Of a stretch of DNA of 48,638 nt, positions 8,586 to 16,195 are shown piece after piece. The first letter of the stretch is position 1. Each line of letters begins with the position of its first letter. Source of the stretch: Flavobacterium sp. (lineage in GTDB: Bacteria; Bacteroidota; Bacteroidia; Flavobacteriales; Flavobacteriaceae); assembly GCF_027482425.1 (NCBI RefSeq), contig NZ_JAIXWA010000073.1, positions 1 through 48,638 of the forward strand. Reading direction: 5' to 3'. A program made the position numbers and the translations under genes. Below the pieces are notes generated by a model. That model was not told where the DNA came from. It ran no database searches and saw only the letters and a list, made by a program, of their open reading frames with translations.

Positions 8586-10667
8586 ATGGATATGTTAGAT
8601 AAAAAAATACTTGAAAAAGCGTTTACGACCTTAGTGACGGCTAAAACAATGGCCGAATGGTACGAAGCGAATTTTAAAACCGTTTCCAAATACGTACACG
8701 CCACCTCACGCGGTCATGAAGCGATTCAGATTGCGGTAGCGATGCAACTAGGTCCCCAAGATTATGCCTTTCCGTATTACCGTGATGACGCGATGTTGTT
8801 GGGAATCGGAATGCAACCCTATGATTTGATGTTGCAATTGCTAGCAAAGCGTGACGATCCGTTTTCTGGGGGTCGGACGTATTACTGCCACCCGAGTTTG
8901 CGCGATGCCGATAAACCCAAGATTCCGCACCAGTCCTCTGCGACGGGGATGCAAGCGATTCCGGCGACGGGCGCAGCGATGGGATTTTGGTACAAAGAAA
9001 ATTGCCCCCCGACCCCCGAAGGGGGAGGATTTGAGGGCGAGATTCCCGCATTGGGGGCAAGGGGGCTGGTGGTTTGTTCGCTTGGTGATGCTTCGGTGAC
9101 GGAGGGTGAGATTGCGGAAGCATTTCAAATGGCGGCGTTGAAGCAGTTGCCGATACTGTATTTGGTACAAGATAACGGCTGGGATATTTCGGCGAATGCC
9201 AAAGAAACCCGAGCCCAAAATGCGTTTGAGTATGCAAAGGGCTTCCATGGTTTGGAGGCGATTAGCATTGATGGCGCGAATTTTATAGAAAGTTATACCG
9301 CACTGGAACAAGTAATCCAAACGATACGTACCGAACGCCGTCCGTTTTTGGTACACGCCAAAGTACCGTTGCTCAACCACCACACTTCGGGTGTGCGGAT
9401 GGAATGGTACCGCGACGATTTGGACGAAGCGCGTTCGCGGGATCCCTATCCCGTGTTATGGCAACAAATGCGGGAAGCGGGTTTCACGGAAAGCGATTTA
9501 AAAGCGATCGAAGCAGCGGTACTCCAACAAGTGGAAGCCGATTACGAAAAGGCGTTGGCGGCAGAAGACCCTCGCCCGGAGGATTTGTTTACGCATGATT
9601 TTGCCCCTACACCGATTACAGAGGAAGTGGGCGAGCGTTGTCCAGAGCGCGAAGATAAAGTCGTGATGGTGGATTGTGCTTTGTTTGCCGTAGAAGAACT
9701 GATGAAACAGCATCCCGAATGTTTGTTGTACGGTCAAGACGTAGGTGGACGCTTGGGCGGTGTATTCCGTGAAGCGGCGACCTTGGCGCAGAAGTTTGGC
9801 GACAACCGGGTATTTAATACGCCCATTCAAGAAGCCTTTATTGTAGGATCTACGGTGGGAATGTCGGCCGTTGGTTTAAAGCCCATCGTTGAGGTACAGT
9901 TTGCCGATTACATTTGGCCGGGCTTGAACCAGTTGTTTACGGAGGTGAGTCGTTCCAATTACTTAACGAATGGAAAGTGGCCGGTGAGTATGATCTTGCG
10001 CGTTCCGATTGGAGCGTATGGCAGTGGCGGACCCTATCACTCGTCGTCGGTGGAGAGTGTGTTGACCAATATTCGGGGGATTAAGATTGCCTACCCAAGT
10101 AACGGGGCGGACTTGAAGGGCTTGCTGAAAGCGGCCTATTATGACCCGAATCCCGTCGTGATTTTGGAACACAAAGGCTTGTACTGGAGTAAGGTAAAAG
10201 GCACGGATATGGCGCGGGTGAACGAACCTTCGGAAGACTATGTGTTACCATTTGGAAAAGCAAATATTGTACAAGAAATATGGCCCCAAGAAACCCAAGA
10301 GACCGTTACGGTGATTACCTACGGGATGGGGGTGCATTGGGCATTGAACGCTTCAGCGGGTATGACGAACCAGGTGGAGATTGTGGACTTGCGTACGCTG
10401 TATCCTCTGGATGAAGAAACGATTTTCAAATCAGTACGTAAGGCGAAGAAATGTTTGGTGGTGACGGAAGAGCCGGTGAACAATTCGTTTGCCCGGAGTT
10501 TGGCGGGTCGTATTCAAGAGGAGTGTTTCCGCGACTTGGATGCGCCAGTAATGGTCATTGGTTCTGAAAACTTACCCGCGATCCCGTTGAACAGCACGCT
10601 GGAACAAACAATGATTCCGAATGCGGAGAAGGTGCGGGTGAAGATAGAGGAGCTGTTGCAGTATTAG
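8586..10667 (+). CDS. Fused alpha/beta E1 of branched-chain 2-oxoacid dehydrogenase
   Basis: A protein of about 693 residues joining the E1 alpha chain (about 1-330; TPP region GDASVTEGE and DNGWDIS) to the E1 beta chain (about 360-690; QDVGGRLGGVFREA, GSENLPAIPLN). Fused E1 is usual in Bacteroidota. It decarboxylates branched 2-oxoacids and acylates the lipoyl group of E2. I chose the ATG at 8586 (MDMLDKKILEK) because the longer ORF from 8541 would run into the ilvE coding end. ATG 8592 is the alternative. Residues about 139-160 are a Gly/Pro-rich stretch (NCPPTPEGGG...ALGARG) encoded by an inserted palindromic repeat, placed between AMGFWYKE and LVVCSLGDAS where orthologues should have only a short loop. 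Confidence 0.93.
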   Translation: MDMLDKKILEKAFTTLVTAKTMAEWYEANFKTVSKYVHATSRGHEAIQIAVAMQLGPQDYAFPYYRDDAMLLGIGMQPYDLMLQLLAKRDDPFSGGRTYYCHPSLRDADKPKIPHQSSATGMQAIPATGAAMGFWYKENCPPTPEGGGFEGEIPALGARGLVVCSLGDASVTEGEIAEAFQMAALKQLPILYLVQDNGWDISANAKETRAQNAFEYAKGFHGLEAISIDGANFIESYTALEQVIQTIRTERRPFLVHAKVPLLNHHTSGVRMEWYRDDLDEARSRDPYPVLWQQMREAGFTESDLKAIEAAVLQQVEADYEKALAAEDPRPEDLFTHDFAPTPITEEVGERCPEREDKVVMVDCALFAVEELMKQHPECLLYGQDVGGRLGGVFREAATLAQKFGDNRVFNTPIQEAFIVGSTVGMSAVGLKPIVEVQFADYIWPGLNQLFTEVSRSNYLTNGKWPVSMILRVPIGAYGSGGPYHSSSVESVLTNIRGIKIAYPSNGADLKGLLKAAYYDPNPVVILEHKGLYWSKVKGTDMARVNEPSEDYVLPFGKANIVQEIWPQETQETVTVITYGMGVHWALNASAGMTNQVEIVDLRTLYPLDEETIFKSVRKAKKCLVVTEEPVNNSFARSLAGRIQEECFRDLDAPVMVIGSENLPAIPLNSTLEQTMIPNAEKVRVKIEELLQY
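9002..9060. repeat. Palindromic repeat element inserted in frame in the E1 gene
   Basis: The outer arms ttgccccc (9002-9009) and gggggcaa (9053-9060) are perfect inverted repeats. An inner hairpin ccccc-gaa-ggggg lies at 9013-9025. The composition (runs of C and G) differs from the flanking coding sequence. It resembles a GC-rich intergenic repeat known to me from flavobacterial genomes, but here it lies inside a gene and keeps the frame. Confidence 0.7.
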
Positions 10668-10753
10668 TTTCAGGTTTCAAGTTTCAAGTTTCAGGTTTCA
10701 AGTTGGATTTTTTTTAAACATTAAGAAATAAGAGTTGTTTTAAGTGGCTTAAG

Positions 10754-11060
10754 AGCTTAATTCTCTTAATGGTTCATTTAGTATATAGCGACTTTTTTTT
10801 AACCGCAAAGTGGCAAAGAATTCGCAAAGTTCGCGAAGTTTTTAAGGGGAGGAAGGCGCTGCGCTTTTTTGAGTTTCAGGTTTGAAGTTTCAAGTTGTGG
10901 TGTAAAAGCTTAATTCTCTTAATGGTTCATTTAGTATATAGCGACTTTTTTTAACCGCAAAGTGGCAAAGAATTCGCAAAGTTCGCGAAGTTTTTAAAGG
11001 GGAGGAAGGCGCTGCGCTTTTGGTAAGTTTCAGGTTTGAAGTTTCAAGTTTCAAGTTTCA
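10754..11060. repeat. 153-bp tandem duplication
   Basis: Copy 1 starts at 10754 and copy 2 at 10907. Each runs agcttaattctcttaatgg..., then aaccgcaaagtggcaaag, gttcgcgaagttttt and ggaaggcgctgcgctttt, ending in gtttcaggtttgaag units. Differences are one T in a T-run, one A in an A-run, and a few bases near the end, so the duplication looks recent. Confidence 0.9.
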
Positions 11061-11170
11061 GGTTGGGGTGTTATGAGGACGTATGTGGGATTGCGGGAGG
11101 AAAAGTTTAAAAAAGTGTAATGGAGTAAATTGTCGTTTCGATTACTAAGGAGCTCTACAACGTCCTGTTT

Positions 11171-11225
11171 GTCATTTCGACGAAGGAGAAATCCCATTCG
11201 ATTCTTCACGCAACGATTGAAACCC
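11171..11225 (+). repeat. Dispersed repeat family B, copy 1
   Basis: It reads gtcatttcgacgaaggagaa followed by atcccattc, attcttcacg and caacgattga. The first half recurs inverted at 11685-11712, and the second half recurs at 11800-11830. Confidence 0.75.
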
Positions 11226-11324
11226 ATGGTAAAAATTAAATCCATCAAAATAAAAAACCACTTTTTTGGGAGGTATTTGTTGGATTTCTTCAGCTTGTTT
11301 TATTTCTTCAGTCATAAGTGCATA

Positions 11325-11348
11325 TAAAAAAAAGCTCCCAGTAGGAGC
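11325..11348 (-). terminator. Orphan intrinsic terminator on the minus strand
   Basis: Read on the minus strand, gctcc-tactg-ggagc is followed by a run of eight or more T. No minus-strand gene lies immediately upstream; the nearest is at 12057. It may be left from a lost gene. Confidence 0.5.
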
Positions 11349-11609
11349 AGGTTCATAATACTGAGATTATGAGGTGGCGTTAATATGTAGCAAAAATAAA
11401 ACTATTTTTATAAAAACAATTTTTTTTAGAGTTCTAAAAAAATACCGCTAAGGTTCCGCCACTACCTGACAGTGGTGAACAAAGTAAAACAAGTATTTCT
11501 TCCTAATATACGTTTTTCGAAAAAAAACATCAACTTTATACGCTCCATCCATAGCCGTAACTAACTATTATGCCCATGGAAAGAAGCATAGCATGAGGGA
11601 TTATCATGG

Positions 11610-11640
11610 CTCCGAAGTCGGGAGGCTGGAGAGCGGGGTT
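11610..11640 (+). repeat. Repeat family C (gaagtc hairpin), copy 1
   Basis: It reads ctccgaagtcgggaggctgg then agagcgggg. This is a diverged member of the family seen best at 12603 and 12655. Confidence 0.55.
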
Positions 11641-11684
11641 TGGATTGACGTATTGTTTTTGAATCAAGTATGTTGCCAACTGTA

Positions 11685-11712
11685 TGGGATTTCTCCTTCG
11701 TCGAAATGACAA
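11685..11712 (-). repeat. Dispersed repeat family B, copy 2 (inverted)
   Basis: gggatttctccttcgtcgaa then atgac is the exact reverse complement of the first part of 11171-11225. Confidence 0.75.
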
Positions 11713-11765
11713 CAAGACGGGGTATTTTTTTAGCTAGCTAAAAACCTTTCTGCGCAAATTTTTCG

Positions 11766-11830
11766 CGCGAAGGGAGCCTGCCTGCCGGCAAAGGCAGGAA
11801 ATCCCATTCCATTCTTCACGCAACGGTTGA
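11766..11830 (+). repeat. Dispersed repeat family B, copy 3 with internal palindrome
   Basis: The tail aaatcccattccattcttca then cgcaacggttga matches the end of copy 1. Its front is replaced by a short GC-rich palindrome (gcctgccggcaaaggc), as if one repeat had been inserted or recombined into another. Confidence 0.65.
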
Positions 11831-12010
11831 AATTTGGAATTTGGAATTTGGATTTTTGTTTTTTTTAAATTTTAAGGTTGTTGTGCTATGTGAATGCCTG
11901 TGGATTGGTGGAGGAGGGTAAAAGTTTATATAGATGTTGAAACAGGTGCGTTTTTAAAGGAACAATTAGGGGATTAGTGGCTCAGTAGTTACTGAACGGG
12001 GTAGTTTTGT

Positions 12011-12045
12011 AGCCACGAAGTACGGAGGATTCGTAGAGTGGGTCG
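12011..12045 (+). repeat. Repeat family C, copy 2
   Basis: It reads agccacgaagtacggaggat then tcgtagagtgggtc, with the same layout as 12603-12636 but an imperfect stem. Confidence 0.55.
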
Positions 12046-12056
12046 ACGGTGCACTA

Positions 12057-12440
12057 TTATTTACAAAAGTTAGATTTAAACTTTCCGGGTTCGTATTCGT
12101 ATAAAATTTCTCTAAAATCAAAAATATCTGAATCTAAATCCGACTGGGGAATATTTTTATATTTTATTTTTGAATGGTTTTCATTTACAAAACGCCTCCA
12201 CAATTTAAGTTCTTCAAGGGTTGGGTAATACACTATTCCAACATAAGTTCCATCGACATTTTTTGGATAAATTCCAGTTAAGCAAGCAATGGAATTTGGC
12301 AATTTAATATTGTAACCAGCTCCTTTTTCAATCTGTTCAATTTGTGATAGTATTTCGTCTGCTGCGCTTTTATATTTCAAATTCTGTGAAAAGCCAACTG
12401 AAAAAAAAAGAAGTGATATGAACGTATAAATTCTATTCAT
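12057..12440 (-). CDS. Hypothetical small secreted protein
   Basis: A 127-residue protein I do not recognise. It starts MNRIYTFISLLFFSVGFSQN, a clear signal peptide with cleavage expected after FSQ or SVGFS. The mature part is Lys/Glu/Tyr-rich with no repeated motif and no Cys pattern apart from single cysteines near residues 53 and 126. I chose the ATG at 12440 because it starts the signal peptide; the frame extends further upstream without support. It is more AT-rich than the paa genes and lies alone among repeats, as for accessory or transferred genes. The function is unknown and could be a lipid- or polysaccharide-associated periplasmic factor or an immunity-type protein; nothing decides this. 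Confidence 0.6.
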   Translation of the reverse strand: MNRIYTFISLLFFSVGFSQNLKYKSAADEILSQIEQIEKGAGYNIKLPNSIACLTGIYPKNVDGTYVGIVYYPTLEELKLWRRFVNENHSKIKYKNIPQSDLDSDIFDFREILYEYEPGKFKSNFCK

Positions 12441-12602
12441 CCTGTTGAAGTTATATTTGATTTTTCGGATTTGCGTTCTCATTGCCGCTGTCAGTTGACC
12501 AAGTCTAATTTATTTGTAATCTAATTGCAAATTAAAAATAATCCCAGAATTTCCACTTGGGCTTTTCCTATTACGTAAAAATAAAGAAGTGGAGTGGATG
12601 GT

Positions 12603-12636
12603 GCTTCGAAGTCAGGAGACTTCGTAGAGTGGGGTA
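12603..12636 (+). repeat. Repeat family C, copy 3
   Basis: It contains the perfect palindrome gaagtc-agga-gacttc, followed by gtagagtgggg. This is the clearest copy of the family. Confidence 0.7.
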
Positions 12637-12654
12637 GTGATCTAGTAGTTGTTG

Positions 12655-12690
12655 CTACTAAGTCAGGAGACTTCGCAGAGCGGGGGTAAG
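12655..12690 (+). repeat. Repeat family C, copy 4
   Basis: It reads actaagtcaggagacttcgc then agagcggggg. It lies 52 bp after copy 3 and shares aagtcaggagacttcg with it exactly. Confidence 0.7.
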
Positions 12691-12768
12691 GAAAAAGTTG
12701 CTGAGTTGCTGAGATGCTGAGCCTTCAGTGCTAGATGAAGTAAATACAAAAGAGGGGGCGTGGTGGTA

Positions 12769-13101
12769 TTAGGTAAGGACTTCAGAAATTTGTTGCTTCA
12801 TGTTGGGTATTTTATTTTTTATAACATCCCAAACAATAGTATAATTAACACCCATGTAATCATGAATTAAGCGGTCTCTCATTCCCGCCATATTTTTCCA
12901 TGGGATAGTATTCCATTTAACTTTAAAATCGGCAGGGATTTTTTTAGTTGCTTCACCAATAATTTCCAAGCTTCTAACAATAGCTCTTTAAAGGGTTTCA
13001 TCATTTAAAAAAACATCGTATTCCAAATCGCTACTAACAGAAATGATGTAGGTACATTCATCAAGAATATGTCTTAGGTATTCTTTTGGTTCTTTAGACA
13101 T
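12769..13101 (-). pseudogene. hepT: hepT toxin gene (HEPN, DUF86) disrupted by an in-frame stop
   Basis: Translating from the ATG at 13101 gives MSKEPKEYLRHILDE... to NDETL, then a TAA at 12990-12988. The same frame continues with RAIVRSLEIIGEATKKIPAD to the natural stop at 12769. The C-terminal part keeps the HEPN active-site motif RDRLIHDY (R-x4-H-x-Y). Intact family members have Lys (AAA or AAG) at this position, so a single A-to-T change of an AAA codon would create the stop. HepT is the RNase toxin of the MntA/HepT system. The gene overlaps mntA by 8 bp in the usual antitoxin-toxin order. A TTG-initiated 66-residue C-terminal piece is unlikely to be functional. Sequencing error is the main alternative. 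Confidence 0.85.
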
Positions 13102-13390
13102 ATAGAACTTCATTTAAGATTTTCGGACCAATATAGGGACTCAATCCATTTTTAGTTACCACTTCAATTTTTTTATTCTTGAAAATTTTTTCAAACAAAT
13201 CACAGGCTGCCATATAGTTGTCGAAGTTTTCTTTCTCTGGTTCAAAATCAATCAACAAGTCGATATCACTTTCTATTGATTGTTCTCCATGGAGGTATGA
13301 ACCAAAAAGACCAACGCTACGAATACCAAACTTCGTAAGTTTTAATTTGTTGGATTTCAACGTTTTTAATATGTGCTCTTTTGTTGTCAT
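13094..13390 (-). CDS. mntA: MntA-type minimal nucleotidyltransferase antitoxin
   Basis: A 98-residue minimal nucleotidyltransferase. The motif GSYLHGEQSIESDIDLLIDF (residues 30-49) supplies Gly30-Ser31 and the metal-binding Asp42 and Asp44. In the characterised system this enzyme AMPylates a Tyr of HepT and so silences it. I chose the ATG at 13390; a TTG at 13405 would add five residues. The gene is intact and has a good -7 box just upstream, while its partner hepT is broken. This is the expected direction of decay: the toxin is lost first and the antitoxin can persist. Confidence 0.85.
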   Translation of the reverse strand: MTTKEHILKTLKSNKLKLTKFGIRSVGLFGSYLHGEQSIESDIDLLIDFEPEKENFDNYMAACDLFEKIFKNKKIEVVTKNGLSPYIGPKILNEVLYV

Positions 13391-13402
13391 GAGTAACTTT
13401 GT

Positions 13403-13410
13403 CAAATATA
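13403..13410 (-). promoter_or_regulatory. -7 promoter element for mntA-hepT
   Basis: TATATTTG on the minus strand matches the Bacteroidota -7 consensus TAnnTTTG and ends 12 bp before the mntA ATG. Confidence 0.6.
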
Positions 13411-13570
13411 CAAAAGATTGTTTTCTGAATAAGAAGGTGGTTGAAAATTACCAAGAGCGTTGCATAAGGGAAAAGGGGCTGAGCTACTGAGCTTCTATGC
13501 TTCTGAGCGGGGTAGGGCTACAGGCGAAATCAGGCGTTTGTTCATGGTGTGGGATGGGTACTTAAAAGTA

Positions 13571-13603
13571 CAAAAAAACCGAAGCAGTTGGTGTGCTTCG
13601 GTT
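13571..13603 (-). terminator. Intrinsic terminator of the DUF4136 gene
   Basis: A perfect 9-bp stem (aaccgaagc / gcttcggtt, loop of 9) is followed on the minus strand by a T-run. It lies 17 bp past the stop codon at 13621. Confidence 0.85.
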
Positions 13604-13620
13604 GATGGTATGTGTTGTAC

Positions 13621-14160
13621 TTATTTGTTTTTTAACTGCGGAGGATATTCCGCTAAGATTTGAGTCACAAACTCCTTAATGTTCTCGTCCTTTTTCTCCG
13701 TACGTTGAGTCAACTCGCCTTCGCCCACGCCTTGCCAAATCAGTTCTTTCGTTTTGGCATCTCTGAAGTCAATGGTCAGTTTTCCCTCGACATACTGGTA
13801 CACATTGTTGAAGCCACCGCCCCAACCCCAAGCGCCCCAGCCCCAGCCCCAGCCCCAACCCCACATGGGCGATTGGATAACATCGACTTGCTCTTTCTCT
13901 TGGGTGAAAATGGACACAATTAAATCGGGAGTCTCACTTTTGGTGAAGCCTTTCGTAGCCATCACTTCGTCAATCGAACGTAAAATACGCCGCTTGTCCA
14001 AGTCCGAAATGGCCGCTTTGTCAATAGTCGCTTTTTGATAAGCATAGGTCTTGTACTGACTAAACTTGACATTCTTATCATAGTCAGCATTCACCCGAAT
14101 GGTACTACAGGACGTTAAGCATAACGCCAAAACTGCGGTGAGTAAAAATATTTTTTTCAT
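13621..14160 (-). CDS. DUF4136 domain lipoprotein
   Basis: A 179-residue protein with a lipoprotein signal peptide (MKKIFLLTAVLALCLTSCST, lipobox LTSC, lipidated Cys18). The DUF4136 features are NADYDKNVKFSQYKTYAY, DLDKRRILRSIDEVMATKGF and the C-terminal LTIDFRDAKTKELIWQG...GEGELTQRTEK. A striking Gly/Trp run (WGWGWGWGAWGWGGG, about residues 100-115) lies between the halves. It is likely anchored in the outer or inner membrane facing the periplasm. The family has no settled function. It is transcribed alone, with its own terminator. Confidence 0.85.
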   Translation of the reverse strand: MKKIFLLTAVLALCLTSCSTIRVNADYDKNVKFSQYKTYAYQKATIDKAAISDLDKRRILRSIDEVMATKGFTKSETPDLIVSIFTQEKEQVDVIQSPMWGWGWGWGWGAWGWGGGFNNVYQYVEGKLTIDFRDAKTKELIWQGVGEGELTQRTEKKDENIKEFVTQILAEYPPQLKNK

Positions 14161-14205
14161 AACAATTGGTATTTAAAGTGCAGCTTCTTTCCAAGTGGAA
14201 ATAGG

Positions 14206-16191
14206 CTACAACAAGGTTTCGTCTACCAAATGGGGAAGCGTCACTCTCAAAAGCGGTTCCACTTCCATGGCGCGTTTAATCGCAAAAATAGCGCCTTCAT
14301 TGCGGGCCCAACTGCGGCGGGAAATTCCGTTGTTCACGTCCCAGAACAGCATGGATTTCAGGCGTCTATCGCTATCGGCAGTCCCATCAAGAACCATACC
14401 AAAGCCCCCGTTCATTACTTCGCCCCAACCGACACCGCCACCGTTGTGAATCGATACCCAAGTCGCACCTCGGAAACTGTCGCCAATCACATTGTGAATC
14501 GCCATGTCGGAGGTAAAACGGGAACCGTCATAAATGTTGGACGTTTCGCGATACGGCGAATCCGTTCCCGAAACATCATGGTGGTCGCGGCCAAGAATGA
14601 TGTAGCCAATTTCGCCACGGGCAATCGCTTGATTAAAGGCTTCGGCTATTTTCATACGCCCTTCGGCATCAGCATACAAAATGCGGGCTTGTGAACCGAC
14701 CACTAATTTATTCTCTTGTGCCCCTTTAATCCATTGGATGTTGTCGGCCATCTGCTGACGAATTTCTTCGGGAGCGGTTTCCATGATTTTTTCTAACACC
14801 GCACAAGCAATCGCATCGGTTTTCTTTAAGTCTTCGGGATCGCCCGAGGCACAAACCCAACGAAAGGGGCCGAACCCATAGTCAAAACACATCGGACCCA
14901 TAATGTCTTGCACGTAGCTCGGGAATTTGAATTCGCGACCCAACGTCGGATGGTCGTTCATTACATCTGCCCCAGCACGGGATGCTTCGAGTAGGAAGGC
15001 GTTGCCATAGTCAAAGAAATAAGTGCCTTTGGTCGTGTGCTTGTTAATGGCTGCGGCATGGCGACGGAGTGTTTTTTGGACTTCCTCGCGGAATTTCTCG
15101 GGTTGGTTAGCCATCAACGCATTGGATTCCTCAAAGCTGTATCCCATCGGGTAATAACCGCCCGCCCACGGATTGTGCAGCGAGGTTTGGTCAGAACCCA
15201 AATCGATGTGAATGTTTTCGGCATCAAAACGTTCCCATACATCGACGATGTTGCCTAGGTAAGCGATAGATACTACTTCTTTGGTTTCTTGGGCTGTACG
15301 CACGCGAGAGACGAGTGCGTTGATATCTTCAATAATCTCATGAATCCAACCTTGTTCGTGGCGGATGCGGGTGATTTTGGGGTTGACTTCAGCACAAACC
15401 GTAATACAACCGGCAATGGTGCCTGCTTTGGGTTGCGCACCGCTCATGCCGCCTAGCCCCGAGGTGACAAAAAGGTTGCCACTCGGACTCTTTTTGATTT
15501 TACGGAAGCCGTTGAGTACGGTAATGGTGGTGCCATGCACGATTCCTTGGGGTCCGATGTACATATAACTCCCCGCGGTCATTTGTCCGTATTGGGTAAC
15601 CCCCAGTGCGTTGAATTTTTCCCAGTCATCGGGTTTGGAGTAGTTGGGGATCATCATGCCGTTGGTCACCACCACGCGCGGAGCATCTTTGTGCGATGGG
15701 AAGAGACCCATAGGGTGCCCCGAATACATGACAAGCGTTTGCTCGTCGGTCATTTCGGCCAAATATTTTAGAGTAAGGCGGTATTGCGCCCAGTTTTGGA
15801 ACACGGCACCGTTACCTCCGTAGGTAATTAATTCATGCGGGTGTTGCGCTACAGCATAATCCAGGTTGTTTTGGATCATGAGCATGATGGCTTTGGCCTG
15901 CTCGCTTTTGCCAGGGTATTCCGAAAGGGGTCGGGCATACATGCGGTAGTCGGGACGCAGGCGGTACATGTAAATGCGGCCGTAGGTCTCAAGCTCCTGT
16001 TTGAATTCAGGAATAAGTTCGGCATGTTGCTGCGGTTCAAAATAGCGCAAGGCATTTTGGAGCGCCAACTTTTTCTCTTCGTCGTTTAAGATTTCTTTGC
16101 GTTTGGGCGCGTGATTGATAGCCGCATCATACGGTTTCGGTTGGGGTAAAACCTTTGGGATTCCCTCGAGTATTTGTTCGTGAAAGGTCAT
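14206..16191 (-). CDS. hutU: Urocanate hydratase (urocanase)
   Basis: A 661-residue urocanase of the long type (about 660-680 aa, like the mammalian enzyme) rather than the about 550-aa Bacillus/Pseudomonas type. Recognisable segments are ITYGGNGAVFQNWAQYRL, MYSGHPMGLFPSH, YMYIGPQGIVHGT, TSGLGGMSGAQPKAG, the NAD-site region, and SIHNGGGVGWGEVMNGG. It converts urocanate to imidazolone propionate in histidine degradation, using tightly bound NAD+. I chose the ATG at 16191 (MTFHEQILEGIP); the longer frame adds a non-homologous 23-residue leader overlapping the upstream gene. hutH, hutI and the last hut enzyme are not in the window. It is 4 bp downstream of the DUF5522 gene. Confidence 0.95.
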   Translation of the reverse strand: MTFHEQILEGIPKVLPQPKPYDAAINHAPKRKEILNDEEKKLALQNALRYFEPQQHAELIPEFKQELETYGRIYMYRLRPDYRMYARPLSEYPGKSEQAKAIMLMIQNNLDYAVAQHPHELITYGGNGAVFQNWAQYRLTLKYLAEMTDEQTLVMYSGHPMGLFPSHKDAPRVVVTNGMMIPNYSKPDDWEKFNALGVTQYGQMTAGSYMYIGPQGIVHGTTITVLNGFRKIKKSPSGNLFVTSGLGGMSGAQPKAGTIAGCITVCAEVNPKITRIRHEQGWIHEIIEDINALVSRVRTAQETKEVVSIAYLGNIVDVWERFDAENIHIDLGSDQTSLHNPWAGGYYPMGYSFEESNALMANQPEKFREEVQKTLRRHAAAINKHTTKGTYFFDYGNAFLLEASRAGADVMNDHPTLGREFKFPSYVQDIMGPMCFDYGFGPFRWVCASGDPEDLKKTDAIACAVLEKIMETAPEEIRQQMADNIQWIKGAQENKLVVGSQARILYADAEGRMKIAEAFNQAIARGEIGYIILGRDHHDVSGTDSPYRETSNIYDGSRFTSDMAIHNVIGDSFRGATWVSIHNGGGVGWGEVMNGGFGMVLDGTADSDRRLKSMLFWDVNNGISRRSWARNEGAIFAIKRAMEVEPLLRVTLPHLVDETLL

Positions 16192-16195
16192 TAAT

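Larger units (their letters stand above)
10668..12056. other. 1.4-kb gene-free, repeat-rich stretch
   Basis: No convincing coding sequence is found on either strand. It begins with alternating gtttcaagtttcagg units (10668-10703, again near 10873 and 11030), then the 153-bp tandem duplication, an inverted pair of a gtcatttcgacgaaggag repeat, and members of a gaagtc-hairpin repeat family. The part at 11350-11600 is AT-rich and shows nothing I can name. It separates the catabolic block from the accessory genes. Confidence 0.7.
12441..12768. other. Gene-free stretch with repeat family C copies
   Basis: No coding sequence is supported. It contains two adjacent family C copies, then a run of gctgag units around 12698-12722. 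An AT-rich segment at 12500-12545 could hold the promoter for the minus-strand gene at 12057. Confidence 0.6.

Noticed and set aside
8674..9237. 187-codon open frame on the minus strand
   Set aside because: It is antisense to the E1 gene and its odd Pro/Arg-rich protein comes from the GC-rich inserted repeat. E1 is clearly the real gene.
12769..12969. A 66-residue HepT starting at TTG
   Set aside because: It is only the C-terminal part of a longer frame interrupted by a stop. The upstream codons continue the family sequence back to a proper ATG that overlaps mntA.
10668..13620. Insertion sequence or genomic island with transposase
   Set aside because: No transposase or integrase coding sequence, and no long terminal inverted repeats with target duplications. 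Only short dispersed repeats are present.
13754..14038. Plus-strand Pro/Gln-rich frame
   Set aside because: It is antisense to the Gly/Trp-rich part of the DUF4136 lipoprotein; the repeats are a by-product of that sequence.
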